DNA of 64,000 nucleotides from assembly GCA_029101345.1 (NCBI GenBank), contig JAQXQU010000101.1, forward strand, positions 1-64,000, given 5' to 3'. Origin of the DNA: Erysipelotrichaceae bacterium. Lineage in GTDB: Bacteria; Bacillota_I; Bacilli_A; Erysipelotrichales; Erysipelotrichaceae. A program made the position numbers and the translations under genes. Positions 43,386 to 54,603 of this stretch are shown here, in pieces. A model generated the notes under the pieces. The model searched no databases, was not told the origin of the DNA, and saw only the letters and a program-made list of their open reading frames with translations. Position 1 is the first letter of the stretch; the number at the start of each line of letters is the position of its first letter.

Positions 43386-44267
43386 ATGGATAGAGTTGAA
43401 AAATACAATAGAAACCTCTATGAAAGACTAAGCAAGGACAGTGAAATCAAAGATTTTATAAATAAACATGGTCTTAGTGAAGACTATGTTATAGGACATA
43501 TCAATCTTTTCAATGCCTGTTATGAATCACTTGCTCTTTGCAGGGATTGTGATGGTCTGGCTTCCTGCAAACAGAAGAGAAAAGGGGAAGTAATGAGTCT
43601 TGCTTATGATGGCACTGTTTATCAGGAATTGTCTTATTGTGATAAGAAGCTGAAACAAATGGATGATAGCAGGATTTTAAACCACTTTATCTATTCTGAT
43701 ATTCCAAAGGAATTTGAAAAGCTGAGTCTAGATAATATCCCATTGCCTGATGACGAAATCAAAAAACTCTTTCTGCTATGCTTTGACATTCTCAGTGGCC
43801 AGCGAAACAAAGGTCTCTATATTCTAGGTGATCTAGGAGTAGGAAAGACCTATATGTGCATGGCACTTGCCAATTCGCTAAATCTCAAGGGCGAAAGTAC
43901 AGCATTTGTCAAATGCACATCATTCATCAACAATATGAGAAGACTAGTTGTGAATGACAGTGCTTCCTATGATAGGACCATGGCAAAAATAAAGGAATGC
44001 AAATACCTTATCCTTGATGATCTAGGTTCTGAATCAGTATCATCATTCTCGCGTGATGATGTGCTCTTTGACCTTCTGGATTATCGCATGGAGCATAAGC
44101 TTTGCACTGTTTTTACAACAAATCTTCCAAAGAAGGACTTGTATCTTCATTATGTCTATGATAAGAATGATAACAGTTCGAAAATGCGAGCTAAGAGATT
44201 AATTGAAAGGATTGGTGTGCTTAGTGACGAATATGTCCTAAGCGGAAACAATAAAAGGTTAGTTTAG
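43386..44267 (+). CDS. dnaI: Primosomal protein / helicase loader DnaI
   Basis: AAA+ ATPase that loads the replicative helicase. The 293-aa protein has an N-terminal domain with cysteines (CRDCDGLASC and later CDKK) that fit the DnaI zinc domain, followed by the ATPase: Walker A GDLGVGKTYMCMAL, Walker B YLILDDLGSE and sensor VFTTNLP. I use the ATG at 43386, which has AAGAGG at the right distance, in place of the GTG at 43377. It follows dnaB by one base and is followed by pfkA with no gap, so dnaB-dnaI-pfkA are co-transcribed. Confidence 0.88.
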   Translation: MDRVEKYNRNLYERLSKDSEIKDFINKHGLSEDYVIGHINLFNACYESLALCRDCDGLASCKQKRKGEVMSLAYDGTVYQELSYCDKKLKQMDDSRILNHFIYSDIPKEFEKLSLDNIPLPDDEIKKLFLLCFDILSGQRNKGLYILGDLGVGKTYMCMALANSLNLKGESTAFVKCTSFINNMRRLVVNDSASYDRTMAKIKECKYLILDDLGSESVSSFSRDDVLFDLLDYRMEHKLCTVFTTNLPKKDLYLHYVYDKNDNSSKMRAKRLIERIGVLSDEYVLSGNNKRLV

Positions 44268-45227
44268 ATGATTAAGAGAATTGCAATACTGACATCTGGT
44301 GGTGATGCACCAGGCATGAATGCAGCCATCAGATCCATTACAAGAACGGCGATCAATCGTGGACTCGAAGTATTTGGCATCTATGATGGCTATAAAGGAC
44401 TGGTTGAGGACCGATTGGAACTCTTCGATACTAAATCAGTATCAGAAACCCTATTTAAGGGTGGAACTATTCTAGGAACTGCCAGACTTCCGGAATTCAA
44501 GGAAGAGGATTACCAACAAAAGGCTATTGAAACACTGAAGAAACATCAAATTGATGGCTTATGTGTCATTGGTGGTGATGGTTCCTATCGTGGGGCATTG
44601 GCATTGCATAAGCTTGGCGTCAATGTTGTAGGTCTTCCAGGAACTATCGATAATGATCTGGCTGGCACTGATTATACTATTGGTTTTCATACTGCACTAG
44701 AAACTGTTGTTGAATGCATCGATAAGCTCAGAGATACATCATCATCCCACCATCGCTGTTCAGTTGTAGAAGTAATGGGCAATCGCTGTGGTGATTTGGC
44801 TCTTTATTCAGGACTGGCAACAGGTGCTGAAATTGTTGTAACGGCTGATCGTCCTCTTGATTTGCCAGCTCTCTATGAGAAACTCAATTACTACAATGCC
44901 CATAAGAAGAATCATGCCATTGTTGTAGTTAATGAGAAGATAACTGATGTTAGCCATTTAGCTGAACTGATATCTGAAAACACAGGTTTTTCTGGCAGAG
45001 CATCAGTTCTGGGACATATTCAAAGAGGCGGTTCACCTTGCCCGTTTGATCGTATTCTGGCTTCCCGAATGGGCAACAAGGCTGTTGAAATACTGATGAA
45101 TGGTGATTCTGGCAAATGTGTATGCATCCAGGATGATCATATCATTGCACTTCCAATTGAAACAGTGCTAACAATGCCAAAGGAAAACAAGTCAAGACTC
45201 TACGAACTATTTGATTCACTTGTTTAA
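44268..45227 (+). CDS. pfkA: 6-phosphofructokinase
   Basis: ATP-dependent glycolytic kinase, 319 aa, the standard bacterial length. It shows the ATP-binding TSGGDAPGMNAAIR, GGDGSYRGA, the catalytic Asp region GTIDNDLAGTDYTIGF, and the substrate loop VEVMGNRCGDLA. The Gly after GGD (GGDGS) fits ATP rather than pyrophosphate use. Starts immediately after dnaI and ends in a strong bidirectional terminator. Confidence 0.97.
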   Translation: MIKRIAILTSGGDAPGMNAAIRSITRTAINRGLEVFGIYDGYKGLVEDRLELFDTKSVSETLFKGGTILGTARLPEFKEEDYQQKAIETLKKHQIDGLCVIGGDGSYRGALALHKLGVNVVGLPGTIDNDLAGTDYTIGFHTALETVVECIDKLRDTSSSHHRCSVVEVMGNRCGDLALYSGLATGAEIVVTADRPLDLPALYEKLNYYNAHKKNHAIVVVNEKITDVSHLAELISENTGFSGRASVLGHIQRGGSPCPFDRILASRMGNKAVEILMNGDSGKCVCIQDDHIIALPIETVLTMPKENKSRLYELFDSLV

Positions 45228-45234
45228 TAGCATA

Positions 45235-45260
45235 AAAAAGGAATCTGACGATTCCTTTTT
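45235..45260. terminator. Bidirectional terminator between pfkA and RNase J
   Basis: Perfect 11-bp stem AAAAAGGAATC / GATTCCTTTTT with a TGAC loop; A and T runs in the arms serve both strands. Confidence 0.85.
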
Positions 45261-45277
45261 GTTATGCTTGACATATG

Positions 45278-47014
45278 CTACTTAGGATAGCGCTTGTTGA
45301 GAATGACTGGAATGACAATCGGGTTGCGATTGGTCTTTTCATAAAGGAATGGCTCCAGAGAGTTTCTGATGCAGTTTTTCAGATCACCGAAAGTGACTTT
45401 CTGTTTCATTGTCTGTTTAAGAGCCTCATAGGTAATGGTTTCAGCTTCCTTGATAATAGTCTGATTGTCTTTGAGATAGACAAAGCCTCTAGAGAGAATG
45501 CCTGGTTTGCAAAGAATCTTGTTGGAACGGGAATCAATGCAGACAATAACTGCAACCATGCCATTATCAGCCAGAATCTTCCTGTCCTTCAATACTGAAG
45601 TGGAAACACCGGAGAAGTCATTGCCATCAACATAGATTGCATCAGTCTGGATACGTGTATTGGCTCTGAATACTTTGCCATCACGCATGACTAGTGCATC
45701 GCCATTAGCGCAAATGAAGCAGTTTTCCTTTGGAATTCCGGTTTCCATTGCACTTTGGGCATGCAGCTTAAGCATCTTATATTCACCGTGGACTGGCATG
45801 AAGTATTGAGGTTTGATAAGCTGGATCATCAGCTTCTGTTCTTCCTTAGATGCATGTCCGGTTGTATGAAGGGAAGTAAGTGGAGTATTGACAAGGACTT
45901 TGGCTCCATTTCTGACAAGTTGGTTGATTGTCCCGGAAACAGAGATGGCATTGCCAGGAATTGGTGATGATGAAAAGACGACAGTATCACCAGGTTTGAT
46001 TCTTACATACTTATGGGTGCCATTGGCGATTCTTGATAAGGCCGCCAGCATCTCGCCTTGGGAACCGGTGCAGACAATAGTCAGCTCGTTATTGGGAATG
46101 GTATTGATGATGTCGGGAGAAACAAAAGTATCTTCCGGTACATCGATAACACCAATGCGAACACCGATTTCTACGACATTTTCCATTGAACGGCCAAAGA
46201 CACAGACTTTTCTGCCAAATCTTCGAGATGCCTTGATAATCTGGGCCAGGCGTAGGACATTGGAGGCAAATGTAGATACAATCAAGCGGCCAGAAGTCTT
46301 GTGCGCTATTTCATTGATGGATTCAGCAACCTTCTTTTCAGAGATGGAGAAGCCTTCAATTTCCGAATTGGTGGAATCAGACATCAAGAGGCTGACACCA
46401 GAGGCGCCAATATAGGCCATCTTCTGATAATCGGAGTTTTGTCCTAATGGTGTCAAGTCGAATTTGAAGTCGCCAGTGACAACAGCACGGCCGTTTGGCG
46501 TATTGACAAGAATGCCTAAGGAATCAGGAATGGAATGGACTGTATTGAAGAAACCGACAGTAAAATGCTCGGTCTTGATTCTTGATTCAGAATTGATGGC
46601 AGTAACCTGATAATTGGAGAGTCTGCGCTTTTCCATAAGCTTCTTTTCAATTAGAGCTTTAGCAAATGGAGGGGCATAGATTTTCTTAATTGGACATGCC
46701 AATAACAAAAAGGGAATGCCACCAATATGGTCTTCATGGCCATGGGTAATGATAAGCGCTTTGATTTTGTCCTTGTTCTTGATGAGATGGGTGTAATCCG
46801 GGATTACATAATCAACGCCCAGAAGTCCTTCATCAGGAAATTTGACACCTGCATCAATGATGATGATTTCATCATCATGTTCAAAGCAGTACATGTTCTT
46901 TCCAATTTCACCAAGACCACCAAGAGCATAAACGAGTGTGTCTTTTTTCAAATCGTAGTTTGTGCCACTATAAAGAGATAATGGGCGACCACTACTGTAG
47001 TTGGAATTGCTCAT
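45278..47014 (-). CDS. rnj: Ribonuclease J
   Basis: Metallo-beta-lactamase/beta-CASP 5'-3' exo- and endoribonuclease, 578 aa. The zinc motif is THGHEDHIGGIPFLL (HxHxDH), preceded by IIDAGVKFPDEGLLGVDYVIPD. The beta-CASP region has CTGSQGEMLAALSRIA, and a PVHGEYKML stretch holds a later His. It is followed by the RNase J C-terminal domain. Whether it corresponds to J1 or J2 is not decided here. Ribosome binding site AAAGGA. With pnp it supplies major mRNA decay activity. The def gene lies 13 nt upstream in the same direction. Confidence 0.95.
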   Translation of the reverse strand: MSNSNYSSGRPLSLYSGTNYDLKKDTLVYALGGLGEIGKNMYCFEHDDEIIIIDAGVKFPDEGLLGVDYVIPDYTHLIKNKDKIKALIITHGHEDHIGGIPFLLLACPIKKIYAPPFAKALIEKKLMEKRRLSNYQVTAINSESRIKTEHFTVGFFNTVHSIPDSLGILVNTPNGRAVVTGDFKFDLTPLGQNSDYQKMAYIGASGVSLLMSDSTNSEIEGFSISEKKVAESINEIAHKTSGRLIVSTFASNVLRLAQIIKASRRFGRKVCVFGRSMENVVEIGVRIGVIDVPEDTFVSPDIINTIPNNELTIVCTGSQGEMLAALSRIANGTHKYVRIKPGDTVVFSSSPIPGNAISVSGTINQLVRNGAKVLVNTPLTSLHTTGHASKEEQKLMIQLIKPQYFMPVHGEYKMLKLHAQSAMETGIPKENCFICANGDALVMRDGKVFRANTRIQTDAIYVDGNDFSGVSTSVLKDRKILADNGMVAVIVCIDSRSNKILCKPGILSRGFVYLKDNQTIIKEAETITYEALKQTMKQKVTFGDLKNCIRNSLEPFLYEKTNRNPIVIPVILNKRYPK

Positions 47015-47027
47015 AAATGATCCTTTC

Positions 47028-47588
47028 CTATTCTATGCAAATAGCATTTTCATCAAGATAAAACGGATTCTCTTTGTTGATATGGTCGTAGAAGAGAATG
47101 CCTTTGAAATGATCAAATTCATGCTGAAGAACAATAGCCAGATAGTCATCAGCAACAATGGTAATGTTCTTTTGCTGCAAAAGGTCATAGGCTTTGACTT
47201 TGATGCGAGCAGGACGATAAATATAGCCGCTATGGTTTTCTTCAACTGAAAGGCAGCCTTCACCTGTTGGCAAGTAGGCCTTTTCCATTGAGTAGGAGAC
47301 AATTTTAGGATTGACGAGGGCATATTCGACTTCGATTTCACCATTTTCATCCTTGAGGACAACAGCTGTCATCTTCTTCTTGACACCTACTTGGATAGCA
47401 GAAATGCCTACAGCCGGTCTTAGATTGTCTCTTTGGGCTATTTCGGGGATTGTTGAATTTTTGACATAGTTTAACATATCCCATAAAAGATTTTCATCTT
47501 CTTTGGAAAGAGGAATATTTACATCCTCTGATTTCTCTCTGATCAGAGAATCGTTATCTTTGATAATTGTGTCATTGTTTATAATCAT
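47028..47588 (-). CDS. def: Peptide deformylase
   Basis: Removes the N-formyl group from nascent proteins. The 186-aa enzyme has the three motifs: GISAIQVG (I), EGCLSV (II, metal Cys) and QHEFDHFKG (III, HExxH with both His ligands). This is the longer type 2-like form with an insertion before motif II. The start at 47588 is chosen because a TATAAT ends exactly 6 nt before this ATG and no ribosome binding site exists; an ATG two codons upstream would lie within the expected 5' edge and the longest frame spans the promoter. Divergent from ftsW. Confidence 0.93.
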   Translation of the reverse strand: MIINNDTIIKDNDSLIREKSEDVNIPLSKEDENLLWDMLNYVKNSTIPEIAQRDNLRPAVGISAIQVGVKKKMTAVVLKDENGEIEVEYALVNPKIVSYSMEKAYLPTGEGCLSVEENHSGYIYRPARIKVKAYDLLQQKNITIVADDYLAIVLQHEFDHFKGILFYDHINKENPFYLDENAICIE

Positions 47589-47594
47589 ATCCAT

Positions 47595-47600
47595 ATTATA
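47595..47600 (-). promoter_or_regulatory. def -10 element, leaderless type
   Basis: TATAAT on the minus strand, six bases (ATGGAT), then the def ATG at 47588. No ribosome binding site. Confidence 0.65.
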
Positions 47601-47631
47601 CAAGATTGATTTGTTATTTGGTGATATATGA

Positions 47632-47637
47632 TAAAAT
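47632..47637 (+). promoter_or_regulatory. ftsW -10 element, leaderless type
   Basis: TAAAAT with an upstream TGA (extended -10), six bases (ATTTTC), then ATG at 47644. No ribosome binding site. Confidence 0.65.
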
Positions 47638-47643
47638 ATTTTC

Positions 47644-48822
47644 ATGGCGACTGTGGCAAAAAGAAGATTTCATCTCTTTTCTTCAAATATTGACAAGTCC
47701 TTGTTACTATCGATGCTTGTCTTATATATCTTTGGTTCATTTATGATCATTTCGGCAGAGATGGGCAATAACGCTGGTTCAACAGCCATTATCATTTCAA
47801 CTGCCATAAAACAGATTCTGTTTTTTATCCTCGGACTAATCGGATTTGTTTTTACATCAAGGCTCAATCTTCTTTCCATACGCAGGGAATTATATGAAAT
47901 AGTCTATTGGATCATGCTGGTTCTTTTGCTGATACCACGTTTATTCTTCCGAGCTTCCAATGGTGCCTATGGCTGGATCTATATTTTCGGCTTCTCCTTT
48001 CAGCCATCAGAATTGGCCAAGGTATTCATTATCCTCTATGGAGCAAGGCTTTTGGGAAGAGATATGGGCAAGAAGAATTATGAGAATCTTGTCACCTTTG
48101 CTAAAAAGGCCTTCTATTACTTCCTGATCATTCTGTTTATCCAGCATGATCTTGGTTCAGCAGCAGTACTATTTCTGATTGCCTATTGCATTGCCCTGAT
48201 TCCACCATATCCACAATTAAGCAAGATCCAGGGCATCATGCGAAAGCTTGTGATTTTTGCAATTCCTCTGATTCTCCTGGTTCTTTCGCCAATAGGTACA
48301 TCCTTTTTAAAGAAACTGTCCGGTGACTATCGTATTGCCCGTTTCCTTTCTTCAGCAAATCCTTTTGAATATATCTATGATGATGGCTATCATCTGGTCA
48401 TGTCCCTGATATCGATTGCGACCGGAGGCTGGTTTGGCCTAGGCTATGGCAATTCCATCCATAAGTATATGAACTTCCCAAATCCATCCAATGACTTCAT
48501 TCTTCCGGTCATCATTGAGGAAATGGGCATTGTTTTTGGCCTTTTGCCAGTCGTCATCCTTTATATCATCATGCTGGTCACTTTATTCAGATATGGTTTA
48601 AAAGTCAAATATGCTTCCCATAAGATGGTCTTATTGGGTTCATTCATGTATCTTGTTGTCCACTTCATTCTGAATGTTGGTGGTGTTTCGGGGCTTATTC
48701 CTCTGACAGGTGTTCCACTATTGCTTGTATCATCGGGCGGTACTTCAGCAATTGCAACATTTTTGGCTATTGGCCTATCAGAATATGTCATCAGTTCTTA
48801 CAAAAAGGAAACAGATATATGA
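47644..48822 (+). CDS. ftsW: SEDS-family peptidoglycan polymerase (FtsW-like)
   Basis: Multi-pass membrane glycosyltransferase of the FtsW/RodA/SpoVE group, 392 aa, about ten membrane segments. The conserved FQPSELAK and HDLGSAAVLF (catalytic Asp) are present, as is the C-terminal PLLLVSSGGTSAIATF typical of FtsW. RodA usually has GGSS at this place, which is why FtsW is preferred. In operon with rsmD and coaD (4-nt and 8-nt overlaps). No ribosome binding site; the -10 box is 6 nt before the ATG. Confidence 0.88.
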   Translation: MATVAKRRFHLFSSNIDKSLLLSMLVLYIFGSFMIISAEMGNNAGSTAIIISTAIKQILFFILGLIGFVFTSRLNLLSIRRELYEIVYWIMLVLLLIPRLFFRASNGAYGWIYIFGFSFQPSELAKVFIILYGARLLGRDMGKKNYENLVTFAKKAFYYFLIILFIQHDLGSAAVLFLIAYCIALIPPYPQLSKIQGIMRKLVIFAIPLILLVLSPIGTSFLKKLSGDYRIARFLSSANPFEYIYDDGYHLVMSLISIATGGWFGLGYGNSIHKYMNFPNPSNDFILPVIIEEMGIVFGLLPVVILYIIMLVTLFRYGLKVKYASHKMVLLGSFMYLVVHFILNVGGVSGLIPLTGVPLLLVSSGGTSAIATFLAIGLSEYVISSYKKETDI

Positions 48823-49370
48823 GAATAATTGCTGGCAAATACAAGAAATCAACCCTCAATACTCTCGAGGGTGATGATATTACAAGGCCTACCCGTGATA
48901 TGGTCAAGGAAGCACTCTTTTCCTCAATCACCATTCACAACGAGACAGTCTTTCTTGATCTATTCTCTGGTTCAGGTGCCATTGGCCTTGAAGCTTTGTC
49001 AAGAGGATGCAGGGATGTAATCTTCAATGATGCCAATCGAAAGGCCTATGGCATTATCAAATCCAATCTTCGGAAGTTCAATGAAGAGCGAACTGTCTAT
49101 AATGATGATTATGCAATATGTTTGAAAAAGCTTAAGGGCTATCGGTTTGACTATGTCTTTCTTGATCCTCCTTATGCTTTCAGGGAATATGACAGCATTT
49201 TTCAGCTGCTTGAAGAATTTGGACTGCTAAAGGATGATGGCATCATCATTGCTGAAACCAGAAAAGACACAATCTTAGCTGATGCTTATGGTATCTATGG
49301 CTTGTATAAGGAAAAGAAGTACGGCATTAGCAAACTGCTTTATTATAGAAAGAAGGAAGAAAATGACTAA
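48819..49370 (+). CDS. rsmD: 16S rRNA (guanine(966)-N2)-methyltransferase RsmD
   Basis: Methylates G966 of 16S rRNA. The 183-aa protein starts MRIIAGKYKKSTL, has SAM motif I FLDLFSGSGAIGLEALSRG and the catalytic DPPY (VFLDPPYAF). rsmD-coaD adjacency is conserved in Bacillota. It overlaps ftsW by 4 nt and coaD by 8 nt. Confidence 0.95.
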   Translation: MRIIAGKYKKSTLNTLEGDDITRPTRDMVKEALFSSITIHNETVFLDLFSGSGAIGLEALSRGCRDVIFNDANRKAYGIIKSNLRKFNEERTVYNDDYAICLKKLKGYRFDYVFLDPPYAFREYDSIFQLLEEFGLLKDDGIIIAETRKDTILADAYGIYGLYKEKKYGISKLLYYRKKEEND

Positions 49371-49845
49371 AGCAATGTATCCAGGGAGCTTTGACCCTAT
49401 TACCTTAGGACATATGGATCTTATCAAAAGAAGCTCCTTGCTGTTTGACGAAGTATATGTAGCCTTGCAAGTAAATCCGTCTAAGAAATCGGCTTTTTCC
49501 GTAATGGAAAGAATTGACATGATCAGAAAATCAACGGCAGGTCTTAAGAATGTCAAGGTTGTCGTAGCTGAAGGACTCACAGTCCAATATGCCAAGCAAA
49601 TTGGTTGCAAAGTCATTATCCGTGGTGTCAGATCCAATAGTGATTATGAATATGAGATGGCTCAGGCTTCTACCAACAAACTGATTGAAAATGAAGTGGA
49701 AACGCTTTTCATGGTAGCTGATCCTGCCTTAAGCCTGCTATCAAGTTCAATGGTCAAGGAAGTTGCGGCTTTCAGAGGAACAATTGATTCCTACATTCCT
49801 GAAGAAATCAGGGGCTTTGTCAAGAATCGCCTTGATCGCAAATGA
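49363..49845 (+). CDS. coaD: Phosphopantetheine adenylyltransferase
   Basis: Fourth step of CoA biosynthesis; the final step (CoaE) is part of the fusion at 40.9 kb. The 160-aa protein, exactly family length, has MYPGSFDPITLGHMDL (nucleotide-binding GSFDPxTxGH) and the C-terminal LSSSMVKEVA (SSxVKE). I start at 49363 with a GAAGGAAG ribosome binding site; the longer frame from 49282 reads through the end of rsmD. A terminator follows. Confidence 0.97.
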   Translation: MTKAMYPGSFDPITLGHMDLIKRSSLLFDEVYVALQVNPSKKSAFSVMERIDMIRKSTAGLKNVKVVVAEGLTVQYAKQIGCKVIIRGVRSNSDYEYEMAQASTNKLIENEVETLFMVADPALSLLSSSMVKEVAAFRGTIDSYIPEEIRGFVKNRLDRK

Positions 49846-49870
49846 ATCCTCTTAGGAGGATTTTTATTTT
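49845..49870 (+). terminator. coaD terminator
   Basis: AATCCTC / GAGGATT, 7-bp stem with a 4-nt loop, followed by TTTATTTT. It partly abuts the upstream CIRCE-like site of hrcA. Confidence 0.75.
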
Positions 49871-49896
49871 TAGCAATTAAGTATTGACATTGCTAA
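49870..49896 (+). promoter_or_regulatory. Second, degenerate CIRCE-like site upstream of hrcA
   Basis: TTAGCAATT, 9-nt spacer, CATTGCTAA: the outer six bases of both CIRCE arms and the 27-bp total length are preserved. It covers the -35 TTGACA of the hrcA promoter, where a bound repressor would block RNA polymerase. Confidence 0.5.
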
Positions 49897-49912
49897 ACAA
49901 TAGATATAATAT
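49884..49912 (+). promoter_or_regulatory. hrcA-grpE-dnaK-dnaJ promoter
   Basis: Consensus -35 TTGACA (49884-49889) and overlapping -10 choices TATAAT (49905-49910, 15-bp spacer) or TAATAT (49907-49912, 17-bp spacer). Confidence 0.8.
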
Positions 49913-49915
49913 GAA

Positions 49916-49942
49916 TTAGCAGTAAGATAAATGGAGTGCTAA
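49916..49942 (+). promoter_or_regulatory. CIRCE operator upstream of hrcA
   Basis: TTAGCAGTA, 9-nt spacer, GAGTGCTAA. The right arm is a perfect CIRCE half; the left has two mismatches. It lies downstream of the -10 and before the hrcA ribosome binding site. Confidence 0.85.
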
Positions 49943-49955
49943 AAAGGAGGTTTGG

Positions 49956-50972
49956 ATGCTAACACAAAGAATGGTAGAAATACTGAAGGCAATAGTCGAT
50001 GAATTTGTTGCGACAGCAGAACCTGTTGGTTCCAAGACTCTGGTAGATAAATACCGTCTGCCTTATTCAAGTGCAACAATACGAAACGATATGGCCGCTC
50101 TAGAGGCTATGGGTTATCTTGAAAAGCCCCATACTTCAGCTGGAAGAATTCCTTCCAATGCCGGTTATCAATACTATTGTGAAAATCTGCTAAGCAAGGA
50201 TCTCAATGATGAAGTAAAACATGCATTATCCAATATCTTTGCTGGTGAATCAATGAATATTGACGATACCATCAAAGAAAGCTGCAAAATGATTTCAGAA
50301 ATGACCAATCTTGCAACCGGTATGCTCGGACCTTCATCCAAGAGTCAGACTCTTGAACATATCAAGGTCTTCCCGATTGATAAAAAGACCGCAGTTTGTG
50401 TCTTTATTACCAATACTGGTCATACTGAGAACAAGATCTTCCATTTCAAGGACGATGTCAGTGTTGAAGATATTCAGACCTGTACTGATATTCTTAACGA
50501 ACATCTAAGAGGAACGGCTCTTGCCAATCTTGCCGATAAGATGGAGGCAATCAGGCCAATTCTAACAAAATCAGTTCAACGTTATGAAATGCTATTCAAT
50601 GCATTTGCCGGAGCATTTGTCAAATTTGCTTCCGAGACCTTCTATTTCTCTGGAACATCAAATATCATGTACCAGCCAGAATATGCTGATATAGAAAAGC
50701 TCAAGGAGCTGACCAGATATTTCAATGATTCCAAGATGTTCAGGTCGCTGGTTGAAAATCATTCCGGCAGCGATGAATTGATTTCTATTTCACCAAATGG
50801 TACTGAGCTGATGTGGAAAGATGATATGGCTATCATTTCTTCCAAGATCAAACTGGGAAATGATTCGGATGATGCCCGCTTGATGGTAGTTGGTCCAAGA
50901 AGAATGGAATATGGACGTGTTGTCACTTTGATGGAGTTCATCACCAAGGAAATCGAGGACATGTTCAAATAG
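49956..50972 (+). CDS. hrcA: Heat-inducible transcription repressor HrcA
   Basis: Represses chaperone operons by binding CIRCE; its folding depends on chaperonins, giving thermal feedback. The 338-aa protein has the N-terminal winged helix (LTQRMVEILKAIVDEFVATAEPVGSKTLV, then SSATIRNDMAALE), the characteristic GYLEKPHTSAGRIPS, and the C-terminal GAF-like domain. It is the first gene of hrcA-grpE-dnaK-dnaJ and is preceded by CIRCE, so it is autoregulated. Strong AAGGAGG ribosome binding site. Confidence 0.97.
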   Translation: MLTQRMVEILKAIVDEFVATAEPVGSKTLVDKYRLPYSSATIRNDMAALEAMGYLEKPHTSAGRIPSNAGYQYYCENLLSKDLNDEVKHALSNIFAGESMNIDDTIKESCKMISEMTNLATGMLGPSSKSQTLEHIKVFPIDKKTAVCVFITNTGHTENKIFHFKDDVSVEDIQTCTDILNEHLRGTALANLADKMEAIRPILTKSVQRYEMLFNAFAGAFVKFASETFYFSGTSNIMYQPEYADIEKLKELTRYFNDSKMFRSLVENHSGSDELISISPNGTELMWKDDMAIISSKIKLGNDSDDARLMVVGPRRMEYGRVVTLMEFITKEIEDMFK

Positions 50973-50982
50973 AAAGGCAGTT

Positions 50983-53401
<2,419 letters not shown>

Positions 53402-53421
53402 GGGGAAGTTAGGGTGGATTT

Positions 53422-54534
53422 ATGGCAAAAAGAGACTATTATGAGGTGCTAGGCCTCCAAAAAGGTGCATCTGTTGATGAGATCAAGAAGGCTTATCGCA
53501 AGATGGCCAAAAAATATCACCCTGATATCAATAAAGATCCTGGCGCAGAAGAAAGATTCAAGGAAATAAACGAAGCTAACGAAATACTCAGTGACCCTGA
53601 AAAGAAAGCACTTTATGACCAATATGGTTTTGCTGGACTTGAACAGGGCGCTGGTGGTGGCTTTAGTGGATTTAGTGGCATGGATGACCTCAGTGATATC
53701 TTTTCTTCCTTTATGGGTGGCTTTGGCGGTTTTGGCGGCAGTTCAAGATCACGTGCCAACAGTCCGATCAAAGGTGATGACATCTATAAGGAATTGGATA
53801 TTGAATTCATGGAGGCTATTCATGGCACTTCAAAAAAGATTGCTTTTGCCTATGACAAAATCTGTGATCATTGTCATGGCAGTGGTGCAGAATCACCAGC
53901 TGATATTGAAACCTGTTCAACCTGTGGCGGAAGCGGACGTGTAAACAAACAGATGCGCACTGCATTTGGCATTATGCAACAGGTAGTATCATGCCCTGAT
54001 TGTGGAGGCACTGGCAAGAAGATCAGAAAGAAGTGCCACAATTGCGGTGGTGAAGGCTATACAAGGATCAAGGAAGTCAAGGAAGTCAACATTCAGCCGG
54101 GTATCAATTCAGGTCAGAAGATCCGATTGATGGGCTTTGGTGAACGTGGCTATAATGGCGGTCCTAATGGTGATTTATACATCATCATCAACGTCAAGGA
54201 GCATCCACATTTTGAAAGGGAAGGAAGAAACCTCTTCATTCGAATTCCTATTTCATCACTTGATGCAACTCTGGGAACCGATATTGATGTTCCTACTCCT
54301 TATGGTGATTACAAGCTGAATATTCCTGCTGGTACACAGCCAAATCAGCAATTTGTCATTAAAGGCTATGGTGTCAAGGATCTTAGATCTGCCCAAAAGG
54401 GTGATGAATATGTCCAGGTAGAGGTTACTATTCCAACCAAACTAACTAGAGAACAGAAGGAACTGTATCAGAAACTGGCCAAAGCCAAGAATTCTGAATC
54501 AGTTTTTGAAAGATTCAAAAAGAATTTTAAGTAA
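53422..54534 (+). CDS. dnaJ: Chaperone DnaJ (Hsp40)
   Basis: Co-chaperone that stimulates DnaK ATPase. The 370-aa protein has the J-domain with HPD ([16 protein letters not shown]), a Gly/Phe-rich region (about 75-110), four zinc-finger repeats ([32 protein letters not shown]) and two C-terminal beta domains. All features of a full type I DnaJ are present. Last gene of the hrcA operon; its stop codon lies in the terminator stem. Confidence 0.98.
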   Translation: MAKRDYYEVLGLQKGASVDEIKKAYRKMAKKYHPDINKDPGAEERFKEINEANEILSDPEKKALYDQYGFAGLEQGAGGGFSGFSGMDDLSDIFSSFMGGFGGFGGSSRSRANSPIKGDDIYKELDIEFMEAIHGTSKKIAFAYDKICDHCHGSGAESPADIETCSTCGGSGRVNKQMRTAFGIMQQVVSCPDCGGTGKKIRKKCHNCGGEGYTRIKEVKEVNIQPGINSGQKIRLMGFGERGYNGGPNGDLYIIINVKEHPHFEREGRNLFIRIPISSLDATLGTDIDVPTPYGDYKLNIPAGTQPNQQFVIKGYGVKDLRSAQKGDEYVQVEVTIPTKLTREQKELYQKLAKAKNSESVFERFKKNFK

Positions 54535-54558
54535 GGATTTCCTTACTTAAAATTTTGC
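54523..54558 (+). terminator. dnaJ terminator
   Basis: Perfect 14-bp stem AATTTTAAGTAAGG / CCTTACTTAAAATT with a 4-nt loop, overlapping the stop codon. Confidence 0.8.
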
Positions 54559-54565
54559 AAATCAA

Positions 54566-54592
54566 TTAGCACTCTTTATTTTAAAGTGCTAA
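54566..54592 (+). promoter_or_regulatory. CIRCE operator upstream of clpB
   Basis: TTAGCACTC, 9-nt spacer, AAGTGCTAA: one mismatch from consensus. It overlaps the start of the clpB AAGGAGG ribosome binding site, so clpB should be repressed by HrcA. Confidence 0.9.
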
Positions 54593-54603
54593 GGAGGTAT
54601 GAC

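Noticed and set aside
45888-46415. Plus-strand 175-residue frame inside the RNase J gene
   Set aside because: Antisense shadow; RNase J motifs on the other strand are complete.
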